Source: Nocardioides sp. BGMRC 2183 | GTDB lineage: Bacteria; Actinomycetota; Actinomycetes; Propionibacteriales; Nocardioidaceae | Assembly (NCBI GenBank): GCA_008123405.1 | Contig: VSSA01000001.1 | Coordinates: 248,001-312,000, forward strand | DNA: 64,000 nt | Direction of reading: 5' to 3' | In this document: in pieces, positions 25,741 through 33,896 of the stretch | How the letters are laid out: every line of letters begins with the position of its first letter | Position numbering within the stretch: position 1 is the first letter of the stretch | Translations under genes and position numbers: made by a program | Notes under the pieces: generated by a model | Seen by the model: the letters and a program-made list of their open reading frames with translations, nothing else | Told to the model about the DNA's origin: nothing | The model's database searches: none

Positions 25741-27288
25741 ATGAATGTGAGCACACCGGTCACCCCCGTGATCGCGCCCTCGGTGGCCGACGGCATCGCC
25801 GCCGAGGTGGTGCGTCTCGACGGGCACTGCGACCTCGGCCGCGAGGCGTTGGGCGGCAAGGCGTGGAGTGTCAACGCGATGCGCGCTCGCGGGCTGCCGG
25901 TACCGCCCGCGGTGGCCCTGACCACCGGGAACTGCGCCGCGTTCTACGCCGCTGGAGAGACGATCACCGATCCGATGTGGGCCCGGATCCGTGAGGGCGT
26001 CGCCCATCTCGAGGACGAGACCGGGCGCCGATTCGGCTCCGTCGAGCGTCCGCTGCTGGTCTCGGTGCGCAGCGGCGCGGCGATCAGCATGCCCGGGATG
26101 ATGGACACCGTGCTCAACCTCGGGCTCACCGAGGCGACTGCGGCCGCGCTCACCGACGAGACCGGCGATGCCGGCTACGTCGCCGACACCCGCGACCGGT
26201 TCGTGCGGCAGTATCGCGAGACCGTGCTCGGGGTCGCCGAGGACGCGGAGGTGTCGGTGCCCGACGACGCCTGGGACCAGTTGCGCGGGGCGGTCGCGGC
26301 CGTGTTCGGGTCATGGCAGTCGGCGCGGGCGCAGACCTACCGGCGTTCGCGCGGCATCGCCGGCGATCTCGGGACCGCCGTGACCATCCAGGCGATGGTC
26401 TTCGGCAACCTCGACGACGACTCCGGCACCGGGGTCCTGTTCTCCCGCGACCCGAACACCGGGACACCGGAGCCGTTCGGCGAGTGGCTGCCGCGCGGCC
26501 AGGGCGAGGACGTCGTCTCAGGGCGGGTCACGCCGTTGCAGCTGGTGACCCTGGCCGAGCGGATGCCGGACGTGCATGCTGAGCTGCTCGACGTCACGAA
26601 CACCCTGGAGCGCGTCGGCGGCGACGTGCAGGACATCGAGTTCACCGTCGAGGCCGGCCGGCTGTGGCTGCTCCAGTCTCGGCCCGCGAAGCGGTCCGCC
26701 GCCGCCGCGGTGCGGATCGCGGTGGACATGATGGACGAGGGACTCCTCTCACCCGCCGACGCCCTCGCCCGGGTCAGCGCCGAGCAGGTCCGGACCGTGG
26801 CCGCGGGTGGCGCCGGCGAGAGCGACGATGCCGTCGTCGCCTCGGGCGTACCGGCCTGTCCCGGCCTGGCCACCGGAGTGGCGGTCACCGACCCCGACGA
26901 GGCAGAGGAGCGCGCCGATGCGGGGGAGGAGGTCGTACTGGTCCGCGCGACGACGTCGCCGGACGACCTGCATGGCATGCTCGCCGCCGTCGCGATCGTC
27001 ACCGAGCTCGGCGGCGCCACCTCTCACGCTGCGGTGGTGAGCCGCGAGATCGGTCGACCGTGCGTGGTCGGATGCGGCGATGGTGTCCTGGAAGCGCTGG
27101 CCGGCCGGGAGATCACGGTCGACGGCGCCTCGGGTCGGGTCTGGCCCGGCCGCGTCGCCGCCACCACGGGCGCTGCCCCCGATCCCTACCTCGTCCGTCT
27201 GATCGCAGCCGCGGAGGAGTTGCTCGACCCGACCAACCCGACGGCCCCGGCCAATATCATCCTCGAGGCCGCGAAGAACCGAGGTTGA
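25741..27288 (+). CDS. Truncated PPDK-like protein: ATP-grasp plus phosphohistidine domain
   Basis: 515 residues matching the first two thirds of pyruvate phosphate dikinase: LGGKAWSVNAMRARGLPVPP, the nucleotide-site segment VSVRSGAAISMPGMMDTV, GTGVLFSRDPNTG and EFTVEAGRLWLLQSRPA, then the swivelling domain with GGATSHAAVVSREIGRPCVV (His 429). The PEP/pyruvate-binding TIM barrel is missing and the protein ends 90 residues after the His. It therefore can form phospho-His from ATP but has no visible acceptor site of its own. The SDR-dikinase fusion at 17765 has the complementary parts. It is the third gene of the kstD operon, with GAGGTAGGAG before the ATG. Confidence 0.82.
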   Translation: MNVSTPVTPVIAPSVADGIAAEVVRLDGHCDLGREALGGKAWSVNAMRARGLPVPPAVALTTGNCAAFYAAGETITDPMWARIREGVAHLEDETGRRFGSVERPLLVSVRSGAAISMPGMMDTVLNLGLTEATAAALTDETGDAGYVADTRDRFVRQYRETVLGVAEDAEVSVPDDAWDQLRGAVAAVFGSWQSARAQTYRRSRGIAGDLGTAVTIQAMVFGNLDDDSGTGVLFSRDPNTGTPEPFGEWLPRGQGEDVVSGRVTPLQLVTLAERMPDVHAELLDVTNTLERVGGDVQDIEFTVEAGRLWLLQSRPAKRSAAAAVRIAVDMMDEGLLSPADALARVSAEQVRTVAAGGAGESDDAVVASGVPACPGLATGVAVTDPDEAEERADAGEEVVLVRATTSPDDLHGMLAAVAIVTELGGATSHAAVVSREIGRPCVVGCGDGVLEALAGREITVDGASGRVWPGRVAATTGAAPDPYLVRLIAAAEELLDPTNPTAPANIILEAAKNRG

Positions 27289-27307
27289 GCACCGCCCCGT
27301 CGACATG

Positions 27308-27355
27308 CAGATGTGAAACGCGCCGACCCGAGTGGGTCGGCGCGTTTCACATCTG
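27308..27355. terminator. Bidirectional terminator, 22-bp perfect stem
   Basis: Arms 27308-27329 and 27334-27355 are perfectly complementary, with loop GAGT. It lies between the convergent PPDK-like and winged-helix genes. Confidence 0.92.
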
Positions 27356-27362
27356 TGGATGC

Positions 27363-27995
27363 TCAGTGGGCTCGCCCGGCCGCGGCCTCCTCGGCGCGGG
27401 TGCGGCCGCTGAGCTGGATGAGGTCCTCGTGCAGCTCGAACCAGACGGTGTGGAAGCTGTCGGTGATCGGGCGGGCCACCCAGAGGGTCTCCCCGGCGGC
27501 GATCCGCTCGCAGGCGTGGGCGAACCGACGGGGATACGCCTGCAGCCGCGGTGCGATCCTGCCGAACCGTTCCAGCAACGGCTGGAAGCGGTGGTGGAGG
27601 CTGGTGAGACGGTCCAGCACGTGGGCGTCGTACGCTGCGTCGGTGTGGTCATTGGGGGCGCCGGAGGGACCGACCTGCCAGTCGGTGATGATCTGCTTCA
27701 GCTCGGAATTGAAGACGCAGAACTCCTCGTAGGCGACGGCCAGGGCGGCGTTGTCGATGCCGGCGCGGTCCTCCTCGAGCAGCACCGCGAGATGCTGCTT
27801 GCCCTCCGGTGAGATCCGGAACCCTCGCCCGGCGGCTGCCACCAGCCCGCGCTCGACCAGTGCCGCGAGCTCGTCGCCCGCCTGCTCGGGCGAGATGGCG
27901 AGCGGCTCGGCCACGTCCTCGGGACGCACCCGACTCTTCAGCTCCACGGCGCGCAGCATCTCGAGCTCGGTCGTCACCGTCGGTCCACCCATCAT
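27363..27995 (-). CDS. Winged-helix (MarR/PadR-like) protein
   Basis: 210 residues. The N-terminal part (TTELEMLRAVELKSRVRPEDVAEPLAISPEQAGDELAALVERGLVA, then GFRISPEGKQHL) reads as a winged helix. The C-terminal half (VFNSELKQIITDWQVG, RFQPLLERFGRIAPRL) is helical and unlike standard MarR. The GTG/ATG choice is open; ATG 27995 is used because GAAGGAG lies 8 nt before it. It is convergent with the PPDK-like gene and divergent from the phosphatase over island site 6. It could regulate the dikinase genes, or act as a non-DNA-binding partner. Confidence 0.65.
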   Translation of the reverse strand: MMGGPTVTTELEMLRAVELKSRVRPEDVAEPLAISPEQAGDELAALVERGLVAAAGRGFRISPEGKQHLAVLLEEDRAGIDNAALAVAYEEFCVFNSELKQIITDWQVGPSGAPNDHTDAAYDAHVLDRLTSLHHRFQPLLERFGRIAPRLQAYPRRFAHACERIAAGETLWVARPITDSFHTVWFELHEDLIQLSGRTRAEEAAAGRAH

Positions 27996-28059
27996 TCGCA
28001 TCTCCTTCACTCGATGTGAGCGCCAGCGTGACCGCGCTCACGTCTCGCGAGAAGAGTTC

Positions 28060-28074
28060 TCCCACCCAGCGGGA
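28060..28074. promoter_or_regulatory. Island palindrome, site 6
   Basis: TCCCACCCAGCGGGA. Rightward AACCAT (28104-28109) and leftward CACGCT (28030-28025) each begin 29 nt from the palindrome, serving the phosphatase and the winged-helix gene. Confidence 0.68.
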
Positions 28075-28136
28075 CGCGCGCCGAGCTGGCCCCGGGCTGC
28101 GGAAACCATGGGCGGACCGACCGAGGAGAGGTAGCC

Positions 28137-28943
28137 ATGAACCTGGACGTGACGACCGGTGCTGAGCAGGAGCGTTGGGTACTGCTGACGGAGATCGACA
28201 ACGTCCGTGACCTCGGCGGAGTGCCCGTGGCCGAGGGGGGCCGGACGCGCTTCGGGGTGGCCTTCCGTGCTTCGACGCTGCAGCAAGGCACTGCCGAGGA
28301 CGTCATCGAGCTGGTGGAGCGCCGTCGGGTGCGCACGATCTTGGACCTGCGGCTGCCGGACGAGGCAGAACGCGAGGGGCACGGCAGGTTCACCGCCGCC
28401 GGTCTCGAGGTCATCGGGCTGCCGGTCCGCAAGGACGAGGACACCTCGTTGGACGTGGTCGTCCCGAAGAACACCGATCTCGGACGGACCTACCAGCAGC
28501 TGCTCGCGGGCAGCGGACGTTCGTTCGCGACCGCCGCGGAGGTCATCGCCGACGCGACGCGCCATGGGGTCCTCTTCCACTGCGCTGCCGGAAAGGATCG
28601 CACGGGCGTGCTGGCGGCGGTGCTGTACGACGCCCTGGGCGTTGCGCCCGACGACATCGTCGAGGACTACGCACTCACCGCGGAACGGGAACACCAGATC
28701 CGCAGGCGGCTGATCGGGATTCCGGCGTACCAGAACCTGCCGCCGGTGGCGAACGGTGCCATGAGCGTCGACACCGTCGCGATCCGTGGCGTGATCGAGA
28801 CCCTGCACGAGGGCTACGGCGGCGGAGCCGGCTATCTCCTCCAGCACGGGCTGTCGGAGGCGACCCTCCAGCGGCTGCGCACGGTGTTCGTCGAGCCTGC
28901 CCGCCCCGACGACGCCGCCGCGCCGGCCGAGCTCACACGCTGA
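28137..28943 (+). CDS. CX5R tyrosine-phosphatase family protein (PtpB-like)
   Basis: A 268-residue dual-specificity-like phosphatase. DNVRDLGGVPVAEGG at the start and the P-loop VLFHCAAGKDRTGVLAAVL (Cys and Arg of CX5R) are those of the MptpB group, which hydrolyse phosphotyrosine and phosphoinositides. No signal peptide is visible. GAGGAGAGG lies before the ATG. Together with the two dikinase-type proteins nearby it suggests that a phosphorylated small molecule is made and removed in this pathway, but protein dephosphorylation is an equal possibility. Its 3' end overlaps the next gene by 11 bases, tail to tail. Confidence 0.85.
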   Translation: MNLDVTTGAEQERWVLLTEIDNVRDLGGVPVAEGGRTRFGVAFRASTLQQGTAEDVIELVERRRVRTILDLRLPDEAEREGHGRFTAAGLEVIGLPVRKDEDTSLDVVVPKNTDLGRTYQQLLAGSGRSFATAAEVIADATRHGVLFHCAAGKDRTGVLAAVLYDALGVAPDDIVEDYALTAEREHQIRRRLIGIPAYQNLPPVANGAMSVDTVAIRGVIETLHEGYGGGAGYLLQHGLSEATLQRLRTVFVEPARPDDAAAPAELTR

Positions 28944-29970
28944 GCATCCGGAGCCTCGCGGTGAGGTCGCCGGCTTCCCGCGCACCCACCCGGACGTCGC
29001 GCCACAGCCGCGCGACCGGATCGTCGTCGGCGAGCGCGTGCGAAGCCGAGCTGCTGAACACCAGCTCGGTCGCCTGAACGGCCCGGTTGACGGCGTAGGT
29101 CTGATGCTCATAGGGGTCCTGCGGCAGGGCATCGGGCACGTCGGGGCCCTGCAACAGCAGTTGAGCAGCGTCGAGCATGGTGGCGGCGCGGCCGATCATG
29201 GTCGGTGAGCGGTCGCCCGTCCGAATCTGTTCGCCGCCGTGAGTGCGGTCGATGCGGTGGCGCATCTGGGTGCAGTGGTCGTCCAGTGCGCCCTGGGCAC
29301 CGCCCAACAGCGCCATAGCGGCGGCGGCTCCGATCGGGAGCAGACCACTCGGAGCGTGCTCGCCGGAGAGGGCGCACCAACGGCCGCTGGGGATGAGAAC
29401 GTCCTCGACACCGACCTCGCAGGCGCCGATCGCGCTCAGCCCGATCGTGTCGGCACTGTCGGCCAGCCGGCACTCGGCGACCGGAACGAGGACGAGCCCG
29501 AGCGCTCTGCCGGCGCCGGCGGCCGGGAGGCGGACGCACAGCACCAGCCACCCGGCGTAGGCAGCGCCGGTGACGCGGGTCCAGCGTCCCGTGAGCCGCA
29601 GTCCGTCGTCGGTCTCGACGAGTCGCCCGCCGTCGTCGAGACTGAAGGCCACGATCGGGTCCGCACCCGACGGGCCGCGGAGCGCCTGGCGCGACTGCGG
29701 GGGGAGGAGGTCGACCAGCCAGGGCGTGGCGCCGGCGTGTGCGGCCAGCCATCCGGTGGACCCGCACGCACCGGTCAGCGCATGGACGACGTGGAGCAGC
29801 TCGGCGGCGTGCTCGTCCGGGTCGCCGAGATGAGACGCGGCGAACAGGCCGGTGTCCATCAAGGCGGCCAACAGCTCGGTAGAGATGCGCCGCTCCGCCT
29901 CGGTCCGCGCCGCCCCCTCTCGGATCCGCGGCACCAGTTCGGCGACCCGGTCGTGGACGGCACTCCTCAC
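28933..29970 (-). CDS. HsaA-like flavin-dependent monooxygenase/ACAD-fold protein, divergent
   Basis: 345 residues of the acyl-CoA-dehydrogenase fold used by two-component flavin hydroxylases such as HsaA: ALTGACGSTGWLAAHAGATPWLVDLL and GLRLTGRWTRVTGAAYAGWLVL. In HsaA the C-terminal motif is WRDAH; here it reads DPVARLWRDVRVGARE, with Arg in place of His, so oxygenase chemistry may be altered or lost. The GTG at 29970 follows GAGGAGG by 7 nt, which is why the longer frame to 30075 was not used. It is divergent from a second HsaA-like gene. Confidence 0.72.
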   Translation of the reverse strand: MRSAVHDRVAELVPRIREGAARTEAERRISTELLAALMDTGLFAASHLGDPDEHAAELLHVVHALTGACGSTGWLAAHAGATPWLVDLLPPQSRQALRGPSGADPIVAFSLDDGGRLVETDDGLRLTGRWTRVTGAAYAGWLVLCVRLPAAGAGRALGLVLVPVAECRLADSADTIGLSAIGACEVGVEDVLIPSGRWCALSGEHAPSGLLPIGAAAAMALLGGAQGALDDHCTQMRHRIDRTHGGEQIRTGDRSPTMIGRAATMLDAAQLLLQGPDVPDALPQDPYEHQTYAVNRAVQATELVFSSSASHALADDDPVARLWRDVRVGAREAGDLTARLRMLSV

Positions 29971-30021
29971 GCGGCGCCTCCTCTGGCGTGGCAAGAACGG
30001 ACGTCTCAGACTAGTGGTATC

Positions 30022-30036
30022 GACCGACCATCGGGC
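30022..30036. promoter_or_regulatory. Island palindrome, degenerate site 12
   Basis: GACCGACCATCGGGC matches the consensus in the CCG and ATCGGG blocks only. It is included because CACAAT begins exactly 29 nt to the right (30066-30071), upstream of the HsaA-like gene at 30102. It is weaker than the other sites. Confidence 0.4.
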
Positions 30037-30101
30037 CTCGGGGAGTCGCGTCCTTCGGGACGCGGCACAATCCATGCAGGATGACAGGAGAGGGTGGGCC
30101 C

Positions 30102-31244
30102 GTGACCGTTGCAGATGAGGAGTCGCCCGGCGTGCTGGCCGAGGTGCGGAAGATCGCCCGTGACATCGCTCCGCACGCCGCCGAGGTCGATGTCCAAGGT
30201 GCTGTGGACACGGACGTCCTCGGGCGATTGAGCGCCACCGGGCTGCTGCGGACGTTCCAGCCCGCGCGTTACGGAGGGCTGGAGGGCGATCCCGTCGTGT
30301 TCTTCCGCGCGATCAGGCTGCTCTCCCGAGCCTGCACCGCGACCGGGTGGTTGGCCTCGCAGCTCGGTGCCCATGCCTGGCATCTCGCGCTGTTCGACGA
30401 TCGGGCCCAGCACGATGTCTGGGGCGCCGACAGCACGGCGCTGCTCTCCTCGTGCTATCTGCCCGAGGGCACGATGACCCGGGTCCGGGGCGGCTACCGA
30501 CTGCGGGGGCGATGGCGCACTGCCACCGGAGCCCGGCACACCGCCTGGTGCTTCCTGGCGGCAGTCCTGCTCGACGAGCAGGGTGAGCCCGTCGACTATC
30601 TGGATGTGATCGTGCCCGCAGATGACTACACGGTCGAGCGCACCTGGGATCCGATCGGACTGCGCGCCATCGAGGCCGACGCGGTCGCCGTCGAGGACGC
30701 GTTCGTGCCTGACTACCGGGTGTTCGGCTCACGGGCCCGGAGTCAGCTCGGTGATCGGGAGGCGGCCGCCCGGCTGGCACCGGTCTTCCGGCTCCCGTAC
30801 TCCGCCATCCACACCCACGCGGTGGCGGTGCCGAGCCTCGGGGCGGCCGAGGGTGCCTACTTCGCCATGGTCGAGGACCGGCCGGAGGTCGCTGCGCTGC
30901 CGGCCGTCGTTCGTGCGGTGGCCGACCTCCATGCTGCATGGGCGCAGGTGGAGCGCAACGTCCAGGAGCTGATGGACCAGGCGCGCACCGACGTCGTCCC
31001 TGAGCTGGCACTGGCGATCCGGGCTCGTCGTGATCAGGCGCTCTCAGCCAGCCGGGCCAGCGTCGCGGTCAGCGTCTTCCTCGACGCAGCCGGTGCCGAG
31101 GCGTGGACGCGTCACCACCCGCTCCAGCGGGCCTGGCGGGAGGCGCAGGTGGCCCAGGCGAACCTCGCCAACTCCGCTGACGATGTGCTCGGTATCTATG
31201 GCCGTTGGGCGTGTGGCGCCGACATCAGCGACCGGTGGTGGTGA
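30102..31244 (+). CDS. HsaA-like flavin-dependent monooxygenase, divergent
   Basis: 380 residues of the HsaA/acyl-CoA-dehydrogenase fold: LLRTFQPARYGGLEGDPVVF, RACTATGWLASQLGAHAWHLALF, GGYRLRGRWRTATGARHTAW. The C-terminal motif is HPLQRAWREAQVAQAN, with Gln where HsaA-type hydroxylases have His (WRDAH). The GTG at 30102 has GGAGAGGG about 7 nt upstream; ATG 30081 is a weaker alternative. It may hydroxylate a steroid intermediate with FMNH2 from the reductase at 32206, or have become a structural partner. Confidence 0.75.
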   Translation: MTVADEESPGVLAEVRKIARDIAPHAAEVDVQGAVDTDVLGRLSATGLLRTFQPARYGGLEGDPVVFFRAIRLLSRACTATGWLASQLGAHAWHLALFDDRAQHDVWGADSTALLSSCYLPEGTMTRVRGGYRLRGRWRTATGARHTAWCFLAAVLLDEQGEPVDYLDVIVPADDYTVERTWDPIGLRAIEADAVAVEDAFVPDYRVFGSRARSQLGDREAAARLAPVFRLPYSAIHTHAVAVPSLGAAEGAYFAMVEDRPEVAALPAVVRAVADLHAAWAQVERNVQELMDQARTDVVPELALAIRARRDQALSASRASVAVSVFLDAAGAEAWTRHHPLQRAWREAQVAQANLANSADDVLGIYGRWACGADISDRWW

Positions 31245-31287
31245 GACCCGCTCGCCCTGGATCTACCGGAATCGGGTCGGTCCGGGG

Positions 31288-32121
31288 TCAGAGCCAGCCG
31301 TCGTCGGGCAGCGCCGCCAACAGCCGGCCGAGGGTGCCGTCGGACTCGGGCAGTGGATGTTCCGGCACGCCGGTCTGGTCCGCGAGCTTGTGACTGACGT
31401 GTGATGCCGCCCGTAGCAGGAGCGGGCCCAGACGTTCGATGTTCTCCAAGGGCAGCATGCCGCCGATCGACACGGCGCCGACCAGACCCTCGCTGCCGGT
31501 GATCGGGACGCCCATCGCCGAGACGCCCAGCACGAACTCGCCGTCCTCGTAGGCCAGGTTGCGGCGCCCGCGCACCTTGCCCAGCTCCTGGTGGAGTGTG
31601 GCGAGATGGCCGATGGTGCGCGGGGTGCGCTTGGTGATGCCGGGTTTGAAGAGCGCGTCGATGTCCTCGGGGGAGAGGGTGGCGAGCATCGCCTTGCCCA
31701 GCGCGGTGGCGTGCGCAGGCACCCGCCCGCCGACCCGGGTCGGGAGACCGATCGTGCTGCGGCCGACGACGCGATCGAGGATCAGCACCTCGGGGCCGGT
31801 CAGCACGCCGAGATGGACGGCGAGTCCGGTGTCGAGGTGGAGCCGGTTGAGCACAGGTGCGGCGACCGACCGGAGCTCGGGGTGCTCCGAGGGCGCGTTC
31901 CGCGACGCCGTTGCGCCGGCCGACAGCGCATAGCCGTCGGTACGACGCTGCACCCACCCGGTGGCGAGAAGCTGGTCGAGGATCCGGTGGACCGTCGATC
32001 GAGGAAGGCCGGCGCGGACCGCCACCTCGTCGAGTCGGTAGCGCACTCCCGGTTCGTCCAAGATCTGCATGATCAGCGCGATGCGCTCGACCATTGACAC
32101 CGGTGCCGACTCCTTGGCCAC
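31288..32121 (-). CDS. IclR family transcriptional regulator
   Basis: 277 residues. An N-terminal winged helix (VERIALIMQILDEPGVRYRLDEVAVRAGLPRSTVHRILDQLLATGWVQRR) is followed by the IclR effector domain (GLAVHLGVLTGPEVLILDRVVG, HATALGKAMLATLSPEDIDALF, VLGVSAMGVPI, VGAVSIGG). The GTG start has GAGAGGG upstream. A TATGAT -10 at 32181-32176 is followed by the palindrome CGGTGTGACACCG over the transcription start, suggesting autorepression. Half of an island palindrome (TCCCGCTG at 32137) lies in its leader. It is one candidate for the island-wide activator, but its own operator looks different. Confidence 0.92.
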   Translation of the reverse strand: MAKESAPVSMVERIALIMQILDEPGVRYRLDEVAVRAGLPRSTVHRILDQLLATGWVQRRTDGYALSAGATASRNAPSEHPELRSVAAPVLNRLHLDTGLAVHLGVLTGPEVLILDRVVGRSTIGLPTRVGGRVPAHATALGKAMLATLSPEDIDALFKPGITKRTPRTIGHLATLHQELGKVRGRRNLAYEDGEFVLGVSAMGVPITGSEGLVGAVSIGGMLPLENIERLGPLLLRAASHVSHKLADQTGVPEHPLPESDGTLGRLLAALPDDGWL

Positions 32122-32162
32122 GTGCTGTCGTCCCTCTCCCGCTGTGTCACCCGCCCGCGTGC

Positions 32163-32175
32163 CGGTGTGACACCG
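32163..32175. promoter_or_regulatory. Palindrome at the IclR promoter
   Basis: CGGTGT-G-ACACCG, perfect, directly adjoining the TATGAT hexamer (minus strand, 32181-32176) and covering the expected transcription start. This suits an autorepressor site for the IclR regulator. Confidence 0.6.
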
Positions 32176-32205
32176 ATCATAGGCACGGCACGTCGCGTTG
32201 CGTTC

Positions 32206-32790
32206 TCAGCCCCAGCGGTCGCCGCGGTCCCAGCGCCGGCCCCGCTGCTGACGTACGTCGACACCGCCGAGCCGGCCGTGGTGGAACAACAGCGGGGGCT
32301 CGCCGTGGGTCAGCTCGAGATCGAGCACCGCGCCGACGGCGATGTCGTGGTCGCCCCCCGGATGGACGGCGTCGAGGTCGCAGTGGACGCGGAGGGCGGT
32401 ACCGGGGATCGAAGGTGTCCCCCACCCCGAACGCTCCCAGTCCAAGCCGTCGAACCGGGCACCGGTCCGGGTGCCGAAGCGGAAGCAGACCTCGGTCTGG
32501 TCCTCGGCGAGGATGTTGACGCAGAAGCGGCCAACCTCTCGGATCCGCTGCCACGCCCGCCCTTCGCGGGTGGCGCAGAACAGCACCAGTGGCGGGTCCA
32601 GCGACAGGGAGGAGAACGCCTGGCAGGTGAATCCGACCGGCTCGTCACCGGAGAGTGCGGTCACCACGGTCACTCCGCTGGCGAAGGCACCCAACGCACT
32701 GCGCATGGCGGCCGGCTCCGGGTTCAACCGTCGGGTCACCGGCTGAGGGGCCACGGACGGTCCGATGCTGCGGAAGGCGGAGGCGGTCAT
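32206..32790 (-). CDS. hsaB: Flavin reductase of a two-component monooxygenase (HsaB-like)
   Basis: A 194-residue flavin-reductase-like domain protein supplying reduced flavin to HsaA-type oxygenases. Family features are MRSALGAFASGVTVVTAL, GFTCQAFSSLSLDPPLVLFC, FCVNILAEDQ and the GDHDIAVGAVLDLE motif near residue 145. TAGCGT (32802-32797) lies 6 nt before the ATG at 32790, so the transcript is probably leaderless, and this hexamer is 28 nt from island site 7a. It is the only HsaB-type gene in the window, so it may serve all four HsaA-like proteins. Confidence 0.88.
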   Translation of the reverse strand: MTASAFRSIGPSVAPQPVTRRLNPEPAAMRSALGAFASGVTVVTALSGDEPVGFTCQAFSSLSLDPPLVLFCATREGRAWQRIREVGRFCVNILAEDQTEVCFRFGTRTGARFDGLDWERSGWGTPSIPGTALRVHCDLDAVHPGGDHDIAVGAVLDLELTHGEPPLLFHHGRLGGVDVRQQRGRRWDRGDRWG

Positions 32791-32830
32791 GACAGCACGC
32801 TAGGTTCGCCCGTTCGTCGTGGCGCGGCCG

Positions 32831-32845
32831 TCCCGATCACCGGGA
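32831..32845. promoter_or_regulatory. Island palindrome, site 7a
   Basis: TCCCGATCACCGGGA, exact reverse complement of site 7b. TAGCGT lies 28 nt away on the minus strand, ahead of hsaB. Confidence 0.8.
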
Positions 32846-32858
32846 GCACCCGGGGACG

Positions 32859-32873
32859 TCCCGGTGATCGGGA
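32859..32873. promoter_or_regulatory. Island palindrome, site 7b
   Basis: TCCCGGTGATCGGGA. TACGTT (32903-32908) begins 29 nt downstream, ahead of the esterase/hsaD/hsaA/hsaC operon. This divergent region is the only one with two copies, one for each direction. Confidence 0.82.
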
Positions 32874-32951
32874 TCACCTGATTTGCCGGCGGATCGGACT
32901 CCTACGTTCCGAGAAACACCCCAACCGGGCGAGGCGAAGGAGGCTTGGGTC

Positions 32952-33896
32952 GTGATCGACGACGAGGTGGCGACGACGATCGCCCTCCTCAGCGAGGGAT
33001 TCCCACCGGTCCAAGAGATGACCGGTCCCGCGGCCCGCGCCGCCATCGCCGCGCGCCGCGCCGCGGTGAGCAATGAGGACGACGTGCGCTCCGCCGAGGA
33101 CATCCGGATCCCGTCAGCGGAAGGCGGGATCCGCGCCCGGATCTACCAGCCGCACGGCGAATGCCCCGACCGCCCACTCATCGTGTTCGCCCACGGTGGC
33201 GGATTCGTGTTCTGCGACCTCGACTCCCACGACGGTTTCTGCCGGGCCATGGCCCGTGCGGTGGACGCGGTCGTGGTCTCGGTCGACTACCGACTGGCGC
33301 CCGAGCACCCCGCACCGGCGGCGGCCGTGGACACCTACACCGCGACGTGTTGGGCCGTGGAGCATGCCGAGGAGATCGGCGCGGACCCGACTCGGGTCGT
33401 GATCGCCGGCGACAGCGCCGGCGGCAACCTGGCCGCGGTGACGGCGCTGATGTGCCGGGACCGTGGCGGGCCGGTGCTCGCCGGCCAGGCGCTGATCTAC
33501 CCGGTGATCGACCCCGCCTGCGACACCCCGAGCTTCGCCGCGTACGGCGACGGCCCCTACAACGGAAGGCCCGCGATGGAGTGGTACTGGCAGCAGTACC
33601 TGCTCGACGGGCTTCCCGAACCGGCGCATCTGGCCGCACCCGTCCGCGCCGCCGACCACGCGGGCCTGCCGCCCGCCGTGGTCGCCGTCGCCGGCGCCGA
33701 TCCGCTGCGCTCGGAGGGACAGGACTACGCCCGCCTGCTGGCCGCGTCCGGCGTGCCGGTGGTGTGCCGCACCTACCCCGGCCTCTTCCACGGCTTTCTC
33801 ACCATGATGGCGCTGCGCGCCGGTGCGTCCGCGCGAGAGCTGCTCTGGTCCGACCTGCGGGCACTTTTCGGATCTCGGACGGAGGGCGCGGGGTGA
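32952..33896 (+). CDS. Alpha/beta hydrolase, hormone-sensitive lipase family esterase
   Basis: 314 residues. HGGGFVF forms the oxyanion hole, GDSAGGN holds the nucleophile Ser, the acid is expected in GADPL and the His in LFHGF. This is the HSL (type IV) esterase family, which hydrolyses acyl esters including steroid esters. The GTG at 32952 follows AAGGAGG by 8 nt; the frame extends to 32883 without support. It is the first gene of the operon containing the Baeyer-Villiger enzyme, where it could hydrolyse the ester that enzyme forms. The stop overlaps the SDR start (GTGA). Confidence 0.87.
   Translation: MIDDEVATTIALLSEGFPPVQEMTGPAARAAIAARRAAVSNEDDVRSAEDIRIPSAEGGIRARIYQPHGECPDRPLIVFAHGGGFVFCDLDSHDGFCRAMARAVDAVVVSVDYRLAPEHPAPAAAVDTYTATCWAVEHAEEIGADPTRVVIAGDSAGGNLAAVTALMCRDRGGPVLAGQALIYPVIDPACDTPSFAAYGDGPYNGRPAMEWYWQQYLLDGLPEPAHLAAPVRAADHAGLPPAVVAVAGADPLRSEGQDYARLLAASGVPVVCRTYPGLFHGFLTMMALRAGASARELLWSDLRALFGSRTEGAG

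Noticed and set aside
23112-25925. A 937-codon minus-strand open frame opposite kstD and the SDR
   Set aside because: It is the antisense of well-supported genes, rich in His/Arg/Gly without domain motifs, as expected from GC-rich third positions.
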